Shown here: piece by piece, positions 35,644-44,640 of the stretch
Layout: each line of letters begins with the position of its first letter
How positions within the stretch are numbered: position 1 is the first letter of the stretch
Origin: Sphingomonas sp. LM7
GTDB taxonomy: Bacteria > Pseudomonadota > Alphaproteobacteria > Sphingomonadales > Sphingomonadaceae
Assembly: GCF_002002925.1 (NCBI RefSeq)
Contig: NZ_CP019511.1
Location: forward strand, 1,984,001 to 2,048,000
Direction: 5' to 3'
DNA length: 64,000 bases
Position numbers and translations under genes: made by a program
The notes under the pieces: model-generated
What the model saw: the letters and a program-made list of their open reading frames with translations, nothing else
What the model was told of the DNA's origin: nothing
Databases searched by the model: none

Positions 35644-36677
35644 CCGATATTGCAATTATGTTGCCACGAAGCTGCATGCGCGCGATGGCCCCATACCTCT
35701 TCCGGGCAGTGGATATAGCCGTCGGCATAGCGGATGCCGGGCGTGCGATCGGCGGCGAGGAAAGTCGGGCCATCGAGATCGACGACATCGCACAGCTGCC
35801 CCAGCAGGAACGCCGGCGCCATCGCCAGGCTGGAGCCGACCATGTTGCCGACCATCACATCCAGCCCGAGCAGGCGCGCGCGCTGCGCGATCGCGACTGC
35901 CTCGGTAAGCCCACCGCATTTGTCGAGCTTGATGTTGACCGTGTCGAAACGGCCGACCAGCGCGTCGAGGTCGCCGAGCGTGAGTGCGCTCTCGTCGGCG
36001 GCGATCGGGATCGGCGAACTGAACCCGTCGAGATCGGCTTCGCGCCCGCGCGCCAAGGGCTGTTCGAGCAGCGCGACGCCGCATTCGACCAGCACCGCGA
36101 TCAGCGCATCTAGTTCCCCGACCTGGAAGCCCTGATTGGCATCGACGCCGATCCAGCAATCGCGCCGGGCCGCGCGGACGGCGCGCACCCGGGCAATGTC
36201 GAGATCGAGATCACCGGTAAGCTTGAGCTTGAGCGCGCGCGCATCGGCATAACCCGCCGCGCCTTGCGCCATTGTTGCCGGATCGTCCGCCCCCAGCGTG
36301 AAGGTCGTGAGCAGCGGCTTGGGTTCAGGCAACCCGGCGAGCTTCCACACTGCAATACCCGCGCGTTTGGCGTCGAGTTCCCACAGCGCGCAATCCGCCG
36401 CATTGCGCGCGCCGCCCGCGGGTAGCGCTTGCTGGAGGTCGGCACGAGTCATGCCGTCGCCCAGCCCCGCGCGCACCGTTTCCAGCGCGGCGGTCATCGC
36501 CGTTTCGTCGTCGCCGAGATAATAGACCCCGCTCGCCTCGCCGCGTCCCGTGTGGAGGCCGTCGCTGAGCGTGACGACCACCACGGGAGACTCGGTGAAG
36601 ACATGGCCCGAGATCCGGAACGGCTTCGCGAAGGGAAGCCGCTCCACGCGCACATCGACGGAAAGACGCTGCACCAT
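35640..36677 (-). CDS. dgcA: DgcA/dipeptide epimerase, enolase superfamily
   Basis: A 345-residue muconate-lactonising-type enolase-superfamily enzyme. It has the lid domain (FRISGHVFTESPVVVVTLSD, GRGEASGVYYLGDD) and the catalytic barrel. The acid/base Lys is in ALKLKLTGD (KxK), the metal ligands are Asp in IGVDANQGF, Glu in LLEQPLA and Asp in IAADESALT, and the second Lys is in VNIKLDKCGG. This fits L-Ala-D/L-Glu epimerases and the closely related DgcA of D-glutamate catabolism. Both names imply chemistry at the alpha-carbon of a Glu residue. The operon partner DgcN favours DgcA; sequence alone cannot separate the two. It starts four bases after the upstream hydrolase stop. Confidence 0.82.
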   Translation of the reverse strand: MVQRLSVDVRVERLPFAKPFRISGHVFTESPVVVVTLSDGLHTGRGEASGVYYLGDDETAMTAALETVRAGLGDGMTRADLQQALPAGGARNAADCALWELDAKRAGIAVWKLAGLPEPKPLLTTFTLGADDPATMAQGAAGYADARALKLKLTGDLDLDIARVRAVRAARRDCWIGVDANQGFQVGELDALIAVLVECGVALLEQPLARGREADLDGFSSPIPIAADESALTLGDLDALVGRFDTVNIKLDKCGGLTEAVAIAQRARLLGLDVMVGNMVGSSLAMAPAFLLGQLCDVVDLDGPTFLAADRTPGIRYADGYIHCPEEVWGHRAHAASWQHNCNIG

Positions 36678-36681
36678 CGGT

Positions 36682-38655
36682 TCAGAACTCGGTGCCGAAG
36701 CTGATCAGCTTGTAGACCAAGGCGGTCCACAGGATGAAGAAGCTGCCGAGCACGAGCAGCACGCTCCACAGCTTGGCGAACCAGCCGCTCTTGCGCGTCC
36801 AGGCAAGCCAGGCGTTCCAGATCGACAGCCCGAACAGCCCGAAGAAAGCCAGCGTGCCGACCAGCTGGAGCAGCAGGAGCAGCCCGTCGGTCGAGCCATG
36901 GCTCTCGAAATCCTCGAGCCCCGAGATCGCCACCAGCCAGCCGACCAGCACCGCGATCACCAGCCAGGCGACGCCGCGGACGACGCGGTAGGTCCGCCGC
37001 GCCTCGCCTTCGAGCAGGAGTGGCGCGCCATAGCGGCGACGGGCGACCCAGCCGACCGGCCAGGACAGCGCAGTAAGGAACACCACGCCGATGCCGAACA
37101 GCAAGGCGGGCAGCAGCCACGCCGCGTCGAGCGCGCCGGGCGTCGGATACCAGACCATGAACGGCGAGACTTCGCCGAAGCTCCAGCGCGCGACCTTGCC
37201 ATCGACCACCTGCGCGGCGAGCCGCTCATGGCCATAGGCGTCCTGCCAGACGAATGGCTCGACTTCGATCAGTTTGCGCGGCGCGCCGCCTGGGCTGGTC
37301 AGCGCCGGGATCACCGGGCGCCCCTCGGCGTCGAGCGTGACCTTGGTGTCGCCGATCAGCCCGATGACCTTGGCGAAGCTCGAATCGATCCGGCGGCTGT
37401 TGGTCCAGGTGCCGACGAGCAGCTTCGAATGCTCCTTGGCGGTGGCCAGCTCGACCGGCGGCTTCTTGTTCGGATCGGGCAGATAGCGGTCGGCGAATTC
37501 CTCGAACAGCCGCCCGCGCAGCACCCGGGCGACGCCGTCCTTCCCGTTGCTGTTCATCGAGATGTAGAGCCCGACATTATCTTGCGGAAAGATCCACAGA
37601 TCGCTGTGGAAATAGACCGTGTCGCCGCCATGCGCGATTGCACGGTGGCCGTTGATCTTCTGTTCGTAGAAGCCGAGCGCCATTGTGTTGATCGTCGGGA
37701 TCGCGCTCTGCTGGGCGCTGTGCATCTGCGCCGCAGTCGCCGGGCTGAGCAGCGGGCCGCCCTGGCTGAGGTGCGCTATCATGAACTTGGCCATGTCGCC
37801 GCCGCTGATCGCCGAGGAGCCCGCGGGCGCCATGCCGATCTCTTCATACTTCTTGGCCTCGCCCGAGCCGAGTTCGTAGCCCTGCGACATGAACGGCTTG
37901 AGCTTGGCAGGGAGCGGCTGGCGGAACGTGGCATACTGCATCCCCAGCCGGCCGAAGATGTTGCGATCGACATAATCGTCGAACGGCATCCCCGAGACGC
38001 GCTCGACGATATAGCCCGCGAGCGCGGTGGCGTAGTTCGAATAGGCCGGGGTGCTGCCCGGCGCGTATATCCGCTCGGGGATGCGGTGCTTGACCACCTC
38101 GCCCAGCGGCGCGACCGGCTTGTCGAAGCTGAGCAAGCCCTTGATGATCTCCTCGAAGCCGGCGGTGTGCGTCATGATCTGGCGCAGCGTGATCGGCTTG
38201 CCGTCGTGGGGCGGTATCTTGAAGTCGAGATACTGGTTGACGTCGGCGTCGAGGTTGAGCTTGCCCGCCTCGACCTGCTGCATCACCGCGGTCCAGGTAT
38301 AGAGCTTGGAGACCGAGCCGGGGCGAAACAAAGTGGTCGCCGGATCGACCTGTTTGCGCTTGTCGACATCGGCATAGCCGAAGCCGCGCTGGGTGAGCAC
38401 CTGCCCGTCCTTGACCACGACAACCACCGCGCCGGCGACGTCGCCGCGGGCGAGCGCATAGGGCATGAAGCCGTCGAGCCAGGCATCGGCATCGGTCTTG
38501 GTGAGCGAGGCGGTTGCCGCGGGACTTGCCGACACGCTCGCCTCGGGTGTCTGCGCCACTGGCGTCAGCGGCGCAGGCGCCTGGGTAAAGGCCGGCATAC
38601 CGATAGCGAGCCCCAGCAATCCTGCCGCGAGCACCGAAAGCGAACGTTTCCACAT
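36682..38655 (-). CDS. Membrane-anchored beta-lactamase-fold serine hydrolase
   Basis: A 657-residue protein with a signal peptide (LAAGLLGLAIGMPAF) and a class C beta-lactamase-like domain. The motifs are S-x-x-K in FRPGSVSKLYTW, Y-x-N in PAYSNYATALAGYI and IAHGGDTVYFH. A beta-rich segment follows (LLVGTWTNSRRIDSS). The C-terminal ~160 residues contain four hydrophobic helices (LLPALLFGIGVVFLTAL, VAWLVIAVLVGWLVAI, LVGTLAFFGLFGLSIW, WSVLLVLGSFFILWTALVY). The catalytic domain thus faces the periplasm, tethered to the inner membrane. It is the first gene of the island operon, about 100 bases after the putative promoter. A D-peptidase or D-amino-acid esterase role is inferred from context. Confidence 0.85.
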   Translation of the reverse strand: MWKRSLSVLAAGLLGLAIGMPAFTQAPAPLTPVAQTPEASVSASPAATASLTKTDADAWLDGFMPYALARGDVAGAVVVVVKDGQVLTQRGFGYADVDKRKQVDPATTLFRPGSVSKLYTWTAVMQQVEAGKLNLDADVNQYLDFKIPPHDGKPITLRQIMTHTAGFEEIIKGLLSFDKPVAPLGEVVKHRIPERIYAPGSTPAYSNYATALAGYIVERVSGMPFDDYVDRNIFGRLGMQYATFRQPLPAKLKPFMSQGYELGSGEAKKYEEIGMAPAGSSAISGGDMAKFMIAHLSQGGPLLSPATAAQMHSAQQSAIPTINTMALGFYEQKINGHRAIAHGGDTVYFHSDLWIFPQDNVGLYISMNSNGKDGVARVLRGRLFEEFADRYLPDPNKKPPVELATAKEHSKLLVGTWTNSRRIDSSFAKVIGLIGDTKVTLDAEGRPVIPALTSPGGAPRKLIEVEPFVWQDAYGHERLAAQVVDGKVARWSFGEVSPFMVWYPTPGALDAAWLLPALLFGIGVVFLTALSWPVGWVARRRYGAPLLLEGEARRTYRVVRGVAWLVIAVLVGWLVAISGLEDFESHGSTDGLLLLLQLVGTLAFFGLFGLSIWNAWLAWTRKSGWFAKLWSVLLVLGSFFILWTALVYKLISFGTEF

Positions 38656-38750
38656 CGCGCTAATCCCCTTTGTCCTCCGCGGGCTCCGGCCATCTCGATT
38701 GCGCCGGTTTGCTTCTGCGGTTAGGCTATATCCAGAACGAACCAGTTACG

Positions 38751-38790
38751 CCTGATTGAGACATAATGATCCTGTTCGGAAAAATGTCAA
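38751..38790 (-). promoter_or_regulatory. Putative promoter/operator of the peptide-utilisation operon
   Basis: On the minus strand, TTGACA (38790-38785) is followed after exactly 10 bases by CAGGAT (38774-38769) and further on by ATCAGG (38756-38751). The same boxes and spacing occur at 35605-35643. The site lies between the divergent operon (start 38655) and the XRE-cupin regulator (start 38804), where an autoregulator would bind. The -10 box is not clear. Confidence 0.55.
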
Positions 38791-38803
38791 ACCGAGGGTA
38801 CAA

Positions 38804-39433
38804 ATGGCTACGCGGCTGAAGCCCGAGCACCCGACGCTGGGTGCGCTGCTGCGCCAGCTGCGCGCCCGGAACAGCTGGACGCTCAAGGAGATGAGCGTGC
38901 GCAGCGGCATCCCGGTATCGACCTTGTCCAAGGTCGAGCACGATCGGCTGACGCTGACCTATGACAAGCTCCTCCAGCTCAGCCAGCGGCTCAACATCCG
39001 CATGTCCGAGCTGTTCGCCGAGAATGACTCGCCCGCCGAGGCGCCGGTGACCGCGCGGCGCAGCATCGGCGATCTCGACCGCGCGGTGCGGGTGAACACC
39101 GCGAACTACGACTATTATTATCTCTGCACCGAGCTGCGCAGGAAGCGGATGATCCCGGTGATCACCCGGGTGCGCGCCAAGTCGGTCGAGGAATTCGGCG
39201 ACCTCGTCCACCATTCTGGCGAGGAGTTCATCTACATCGTCAGCGGCCGCATCGTGGTCCACACCGAGTTCTACGATCCGGTGACGCTCGAGGCTGGCGA
39301 ATCGATCTACATCGATTCGAACATGGGCCATGCCTATGTCACCGGCGAAGGCTGCGACGAGGCGGTGGTGCTCGGCGTGTGCTCGAGCGCCGAGGACGGG
39401 CTGATGGATTCGCTGCTCAACTTGCACGGGTAA
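38804..39433 (+). CDS. XRE-cupin transcriptional regulator
   Basis: A 209-residue regulator with an N-terminal helix-turn-helix of the Xre/Cro type (LGALLRQLRARNSWTLKEMS, IPVSTLSKVEHDRLTLTYDK) and a C-terminal cupin_2 domain (HHSGEEFIYIVSGRIVVHTE, VTLEAGESIYIDSNMGHAYV). Such proteins usually sense a small amino-acid-like ligand through the cupin. ATG 38804 with gaggg upstream is chosen; an in-frame TTG 38756 would overlap the operator region. It is divergent from the peptide operon and is its most likely regulator. Confidence 0.9.
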   Translation: MATRLKPEHPTLGALLRQLRARNSWTLKEMSVRSGIPVSTLSKVEHDRLTLTYDKLLQLSQRLNIRMSELFAENDSPAEAPVTARRSIGDLDRAVRVNTANYDYYYLCTELRRKRMIPVITRVRAKSVEEFGDLVHHSGEEFIYIVSGRIVVHTEFYDPVTLEAGESIYIDSNMGHAYVTGEGCDEAVVLGVCSSAEDGLMDSLLNLHG

Positions 39434-39465
39434 CTCTCCCCTCCCTGCATGCGGGGGGGGGGGAA

Positions 39466-41823
39466 TTATCGCTTCGGCCTCAACTGCGTCCGCCCCGTGG
39501 CCCGCGCATCCACCGCCGCCTTGCTGAACAGCATCGGCTGCATCGCCCCCGCGATCCACGGGGCGTATTGGTCACGGTGGTGCGGCGAGCGCGGGTCGTT
39601 CGACTGGCCGGGCAAATTGAGCATCAGCGAATTGTCCCACGCGCCGACGTCGATCACCTGGAGGTAGCTCGCCCCGCCGCCGGTCCGCCAGCCGGGGCCG
39701 CTGCCCAGCCAGCGCGCCATCACCGTGTATGAATCGCCCCCCGATCCCTCGCCCTCGATCGGCGGAAACGCCTTGGCGATCGCCGGAATGCGCGACAGCG
39801 GATGCTGGATGCGGACCTGGTGCAACGCGTCCCAGCGCCACGTCGCCGGATCGCTACCCATCAGCTCGTGCGCCGAAGCCCATGCCGCGACCAGCGCCGC
39901 GTCGAGCATCGCATCGCGCGCCGCCATAGGATCCGCCCCGAGCCGCGCATCGGGCTTGGCGAGCAGCCCGAGCAGCACCGAAGGCGCGACCTCGCGGACG
40001 AGATGCTTTGCGCGCACGGGCACGATCGCGGCAAGCATCCGCTTGCCGAGATCGCGCCAAAGAATCTCGAACAACGCCGCCGCGCCGCTCGCGCCGTCGA
40101 TCCGCGCATCCCAGCCGCGCAGCATGTCGCTCGCAGGCGATGGCCGCACCGGAAGCAGCGCGACCAGCTGCCGCGCCGGCTCCGAAAACGTGTCGTGATG
40201 CAGCGCGACGCTGTCGATCAGGCGGTGCTTGTCCTGCTGCGACAGCACATCGACGATCCGCTCGTAGCGATAGGGATCGCGGAACGAGAAGGCCGGGATG
40301 CGGTCGCGCGGCCAATCGGCGGGGAGGTTGTTCTGGTTGGCCGAGGCGAACCAGCCCTTGCTCGGATTATACTCGCTGGGCAGCGCCGTGAAGTTGCGCA
40401 TTCCGGTCCAGTCATAGCGTCCGTCACCGGGCACGGGCAGCAGCCCTTCGCCCTTGCGCCGCACCGGCGCGAAGCCGATCACCTGCCAGCCGGTATTCCC
40501 GTCGACATCGGCATAATGGAAGTTGGTCGGCGAGGGATGCAGCGGAAACGCCTTCTTGAGGCTCTTCCAGTCCTTCGCCAGGTTGATCGCGATCATCGCG
40601 AACGCGCCGTGCCCGCCCGGCTGCATCCCGATCGACGCCACCGCCGTAGCCCGCCGCCGCGCCGGATCGTGCGACACCACCGGCCCCTGTGCGCAATAGC
40701 GCAGCACCGTCACATAAGGCGCCCCGCCCTTGACCGGAATCGCCACCTCGACCTTGCGGAAGGCCTTCCAGCCGCCGTCGTGGCGATAGCGCTCGGGGTC
40801 GGACGGATCGAGTTCAAGTACGAACAGGTCGAGCTGGTCGATATGGAAATTGGTCCGCCCGAACGCGAAACGGTCGGTGTGCCCCTGCATGATCCCGGGC
40901 AGCCCGGGCGAGCCGCCGCCGATCACGTCGAGCCCCGGCGCGCTCAGATGCGCGACGTGGCGCGGCCCGAACCCGCCGATGCCGAGATGCGGATCGTTGG
41001 CAAGGATCGGCCGGCCGGTAGCGGAGCGCGACGGCGCCACCGTCCAGGCATTGCTGCCGGCATTGGCACGCGTCTCGGGCCCCGCGGCGGGATCGGCGAC
41101 CGGGGTCTCGGCGCTGAATGGCAGGCTGCCGAGCTGGAGCATGCCGAGATCGGCCTCCGACACCGCGGCAGGATTTAGCCCCTCGGGCACCGTCATCTTC
41201 CAGCTCGGACGCAGCGGCGCGATGATCGCATCCAGATCGAGCAGCCCCAGCGCGGCGAGTTGGGCACGGCGCACTTCGTCATCGGCATTGTCGATTGATG
41301 CGCCGCGCGCGAGCACTAGATCGCGCAACTCCCAGCGCAGCGGCGCGATCCCGAGGATGCCATATTCGAGCGGCAGCAGCGCAGGATCGGCGAGCACTTC
41401 GTCGATCCGCGCGTTGATCCCGGCGACATAGGCGCGCGCGCAGGCCAGCACATTCTCGGGCACGCTGCGCAACTCGGCGTCCAGGTCGCCGCGATAGTGG
41501 AACAGCCGCGCGGTTGCGTCATGTTTGGCGAAGTCGGCGCCGAACACTTCGGCGAGCCGCCCGAGCTCGCGCCGGTGCGACAAATCCACCTGGAACATCC
41601 GGTCGCGGGCGACGACATAGCCCTGACCGAAAAACGCATCGGGGATCGAGGCGGCGCGGATATGCGGTACGCCATATGCGTCGTCGACGATCTCGATCGG
41701 TGCATCGAGCCCGCGCACCGCCGCATCGCGAACCGGCCTGGCCAATTGCACGCGCGCGACGGCGGCGGGTGCCAGCGCCAGCGTCGCGACCGAGCCGAGC
41801 AGGAAGAAACGGCGGTCGAACAT
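39466..41823 (-). CDS. Penicillin acylase family hydrolase (Ntn, S45)
   Basis: A 785-residue S45 precursor. It has a Tat-like signal (FDRRFFLLGSVATLALAPAA), an alpha chain beginning VQLARPVRDAAVRGLDAPIEI and the DAYGVPHIRA motif typical of the family. The linker and the nucleophilic Ser lie at the start of the beta chain, in ANAGSNAWTVAP, followed by GRPILANDPHLG. The oxyanion Asn region is GWFASANQNNLP. The C-terminus contains SYLQVIDVGAWDNSLML. Family members cleave amide bonds of acylated amino acids, penicillins or acyl-homoserine lactones. The upstream 39 codons of open frame lack homology. It converges on the XRE-cupin gene, 32 bp apart. Confidence 0.9.
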   Translation of the reverse strand: MFDRRFFLLGSVATLALAPAAVARVQLARPVRDAAVRGLDAPIEIVDDAYGVPHIRAASIPDAFFGQGYVVARDRMFQVDLSHRRELGRLAEVFGADFAKHDATARLFHYRGDLDAELRSVPENVLACARAYVAGINARIDEVLADPALLPLEYGILGIAPLRWELRDLVLARGASIDNADDEVRRAQLAALGLLDLDAIIAPLRPSWKMTVPEGLNPAAVSEADLGMLQLGSLPFSAETPVADPAAGPETRANAGSNAWTVAPSRSATGRPILANDPHLGIGGFGPRHVAHLSAPGLDVIGGGSPGLPGIMQGHTDRFAFGRTNFHIDQLDLFVLELDPSDPERYRHDGGWKAFRKVEVAIPVKGGAPYVTVLRYCAQGPVVSHDPARRRATAVASIGMQPGGHGAFAMIAINLAKDWKSLKKAFPLHPSPTNFHYADVDGNTGWQVIGFAPVRRKGEGLLPVPGDGRYDWTGMRNFTALPSEYNPSKGWFASANQNNLPADWPRDRIPAFSFRDPYRYERIVDVLSQQDKHRLIDSVALHHDTFSEPARQLVALLPVRPSPASDMLRGWDARIDGASGAAALFEILWRDLGKRMLAAIVPVRAKHLVREVAPSVLLGLLAKPDARLGADPMAARDAMLDAALVAAWASAHELMGSDPATWRWDALHQVRIQHPLSRIPAIAKAFPPIEGEGSGGDSYTVMARWLGSGPGWRTGGGASYLQVIDVGAWDNSLMLNLPGQSNDPRSPHHRDQYAPWIAGAMQPMLFSKAAVDARATGRTQLRPKR

Positions 41824-42030
41824 CGGCAAATCGTCCTGTAATGGCGTCGCGGCGAAGCTAGCGCCGCACGCGGCGGCGTCGCATGGCAAGCGCTTCCTCG
41901 CCCATAGGATGCGGCTATGGCCGGCAAAGCCATCAGACACGATACAACCTAGCGCTCCCTTGAAGCCATCGGCGCCCGATCGGATTGGAGACGTTCGGGA
42001 TCGCCCGGACGATTGAGGGATTGACCCGCC

Positions 42031-43683
42031 ATGGACGTTCGCCGCGAAACCAGCTCTCCCTTCGGTCTGCCCCTTTTCCGCGCAGTGTGGATCGCCAGCC
42101 TCGCGTCGAACTTCGGCGGCCTTATCCAGTCGGTCGGCGCGTCGTGGATGATGACCAGCCTCAGCGGCTCGCCGCAGATGATCGCGCTGGTCCAGGCATC
42201 GACGACGCTGCCGATCATGCTGCTCTCGCTATGGGCGGGTGCCGTTGCCGACAATCTCGATCGCCGCCGAGTGATGCTCGCCGCGCAATTCTTCATGCTG
42301 CTGGTCTCGGCGGCGCTGGCGATCGGCAGCTGGGCGGGGCTGCTCACTCCGTGGCTGCTGCTGGCGTTCACCTTCCTGATCGGCTGCGGCACCGCGATCA
42401 ACGGCCCGGCCTGGCAGGCCTCGGTCGGTGACATGGTGCCGCGCACGATGCTGCCCAACGCCGTGGCGCTGAACAGCATGGGGTTCAATGTCGCACGCAG
42501 CGTCGGCCCCGCGATCGGCGGCGCGATCGTCGCGGTGGCAGGCGCTGCGACAGCCTTCCTGATCAACGCGGTCAGCTATGTCGGGCTGATCGCCGTGCTT
42601 GCGCGGTGGAAGCCCGACCTCCCGCCGGCCCGGCTGCCGCGTGAGCGGATCGGCGTCGCGATGACGGCCGGGATCCGCTACGTCCGGCTCTCGCCGCCGA
42701 TCCGCACAGTCCTGCTGCGCGCGGCGCTGTTCGGCTTCCCGGCGATCGCAGTGCCGGCGATGATGCCGCTGGTCGCCCGCGACATCGTCGGCGGCGGGCC
42801 ACTCACCTATGGCCTGCTGCTCGGCGCGTTCGGGCTCGGTGCCGTCGGTGGGGCACTCGGCAGCAATTGGCTGCGAAACCGGCTGACCACCGAGAATCTG
42901 GTGCGGCTGTCGGCCCCGGCGCTGGCGATCGGCGCGGCGGCGACGGCGGCGACGAGCTGGCTGGCATTGACTCTCGTCGCGCTGGCGCTGTGCGGCGCCG
43001 GCTGGGTGGTGGCATTGTCGACGTTCAACGTCAGCGTCCAGATGGCATCACCGCGCTGGGTCGTCGCGCGCGCACTCTCGCTCTATCAGATGGCGGCATT
43101 TGGCGGAATGGCCGCGGGCAGCTGGGTGTTCGGCCTGATCGCCGATACGCGCGGCGTCGAGACCGCGCTCCTCGCCGCCGCCGTGGTCCAGATGCTGAGC
43201 GTCGCCGCTGGCCTGGTCTGGCACCTGCCCGCGATCAGCCAGCTCAACCTCGATCCGCGCGACAGCTGGCTCGAGCCCGAAACCGCCGTCCCTGTCGAGC
43301 CCCGCAGCGGCCCGATCGTGATCACGATCGAGCATCGCATCGCCGAAACCAATGTCCCCGCCTTCCTCGCCGTGATGAGCGAGCGCCGCCGCATCCGCCG
43401 GCGCGACGGCGCACGGCACTGGGCGCTGTTGCGCGACCTCGGCGATGCCGAACTGTGGATCGAGCGCTATCATGTCGCGACGTGGCTCGATTACGTCCGC
43501 CACAATCACCGCCGTACCCATGCCGACGACGCCAATAGCGAAGCGCTGCGCCAGCTGCGCATCGGCGACATCGAACCCGTCGTCCATCGCAGGATCGAGC
43601 GCCAGACCGGCTCGCTTCCCGGCTCGCGCAGCCCCGACCCGCGCGAACTCGGCTCGGTAACCGATCCCACCGGCTCGGCCTGA
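42031..43683 (+). CDS. MFS transporter (DUF894/MFS_3) with C-terminal monooxygenase-like domain
   Basis: A 550-residue transporter. The first ~400 residues form a 12-helix MFS domain of the EntS/DUF894 type (PLFRAVWIASLASNFGGLIQ, the A-like motif GAVADNLDRRRVMLAAQ). Residues ~430-520 form a soluble domain (GPIVITIEHRIAETNVPAFL, WALLRDLGDAELWIERYHV, WLDYVRHNHRRT) resembling an antibiotic-biosynthesis-monooxygenase ferredoxin-like fold, a fusion seen in this subfamily. The tail is Pro/Ser-rich. Substrate is unknown; efflux of a small molecule is likely. It is monocistronic, ending at a hairpin shared with ctrA. Confidence 0.88.
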   Translation: MDVRRETSSPFGLPLFRAVWIASLASNFGGLIQSVGASWMMTSLSGSPQMIALVQASTTLPIMLLSLWAGAVADNLDRRRVMLAAQFFMLLVSAALAIGSWAGLLTPWLLLAFTFLIGCGTAINGPAWQASVGDMVPRTMLPNAVALNSMGFNVARSVGPAIGGAIVAVAGAATAFLINAVSYVGLIAVLARWKPDLPPARLPRERIGVAMTAGIRYVRLSPPIRTVLLRAALFGFPAIAVPAMMPLVARDIVGGGPLTYGLLLGAFGLGAVGGALGSNWLRNRLTTENLVRLSAPALAIGAAATAATSWLALTLVALALCGAGWVVALSTFNVSVQMASPRWVVARALSLYQMAAFGGMAAGSWVFGLIADTRGVETALLAAAVVQMLSVAAGLVWHLPAISQLNLDPRDSWLEPETAVPVEPRSGPIVITIEHRIAETNVPAFLAVMSERRRIRRRDGARHWALLRDLGDAELWIERYHVATWLDYVRHNHRRTHADDANSEALRQLRIGDIEPVVHRRIERQTGSLPGSRSPDPRELGSVTDPTGSA

Positions 43684-43708
43684 CCAAGCCGCCCGCCTAG
43701 ACAAGAAA

Positions 43709-43736
43709 AAGCCGCGGCCCTTTCGGACCGCGGCTT
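43709..43736. terminator. Bidirectional terminator between MFS gene and ctrA
   Basis: A perfect nine-base stem, AAGCCGCGG/CCGCGGCTT, with a ten-base loop. An A-run precedes it and TCTT follows, so both convergent transcripts can end here. Confidence 0.82.
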
Positions 43737-43757
43737 CTTGCCCCCATTTGTCTGGTG

Positions 43758-44465
<708 letters not shown>

Positions 44466-44525
44466 CGTCGGTTCCCCTGTCCTCACACGCGTTTGGGGCC
44501 CCGTGGCCGACGCGCTGGACGAATT

Positions 44526-44640
44526 CATTAACCTAAGCACCTCTGAAGGCAAAAGGTTAATTTCCGACTAACCCGGCTTGTTCCACGAGTCGTAGGGAAT
44601 CTACCTAAACGCAGACTCAAACTCGTTTCGGAGTCGAGTC
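44526..44640 (-). promoter_or_regulatory. ctrA upstream region: CtrA box and cluster of GAnTC sites
   Basis: 44557-44571 reads TTAA-N7-CTAA on the plus strand, one base off the CtrA consensus TTAA-N7-TTAA. A further TTAACC lies at 44528-44533. Four GAnTC (CcrM methylation) sites fall at 44587-44591, 44614-44618, 44631-44635 and 44636-44640, i.e. four in 54 bp. The last two abut the stop of the neighbouring LysR gene. Confidence 0.65.

Noticed and set aside
28439..41823. Antibiotic-resistance interpretation of the beta-lactamase-fold and penicillin-acylase genes
   Set aside because: The proteins are the broad D-peptidase/esterase and Ntn-amidase types, and their operon partners are peptide-catabolic genes.
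27114..41823. Lasso-peptide biosynthesis or isopeptidase cluster
   Set aside because: No precursor, B/C maturation genes or prolyl-oligopeptidase-type isopeptidase gene is present.
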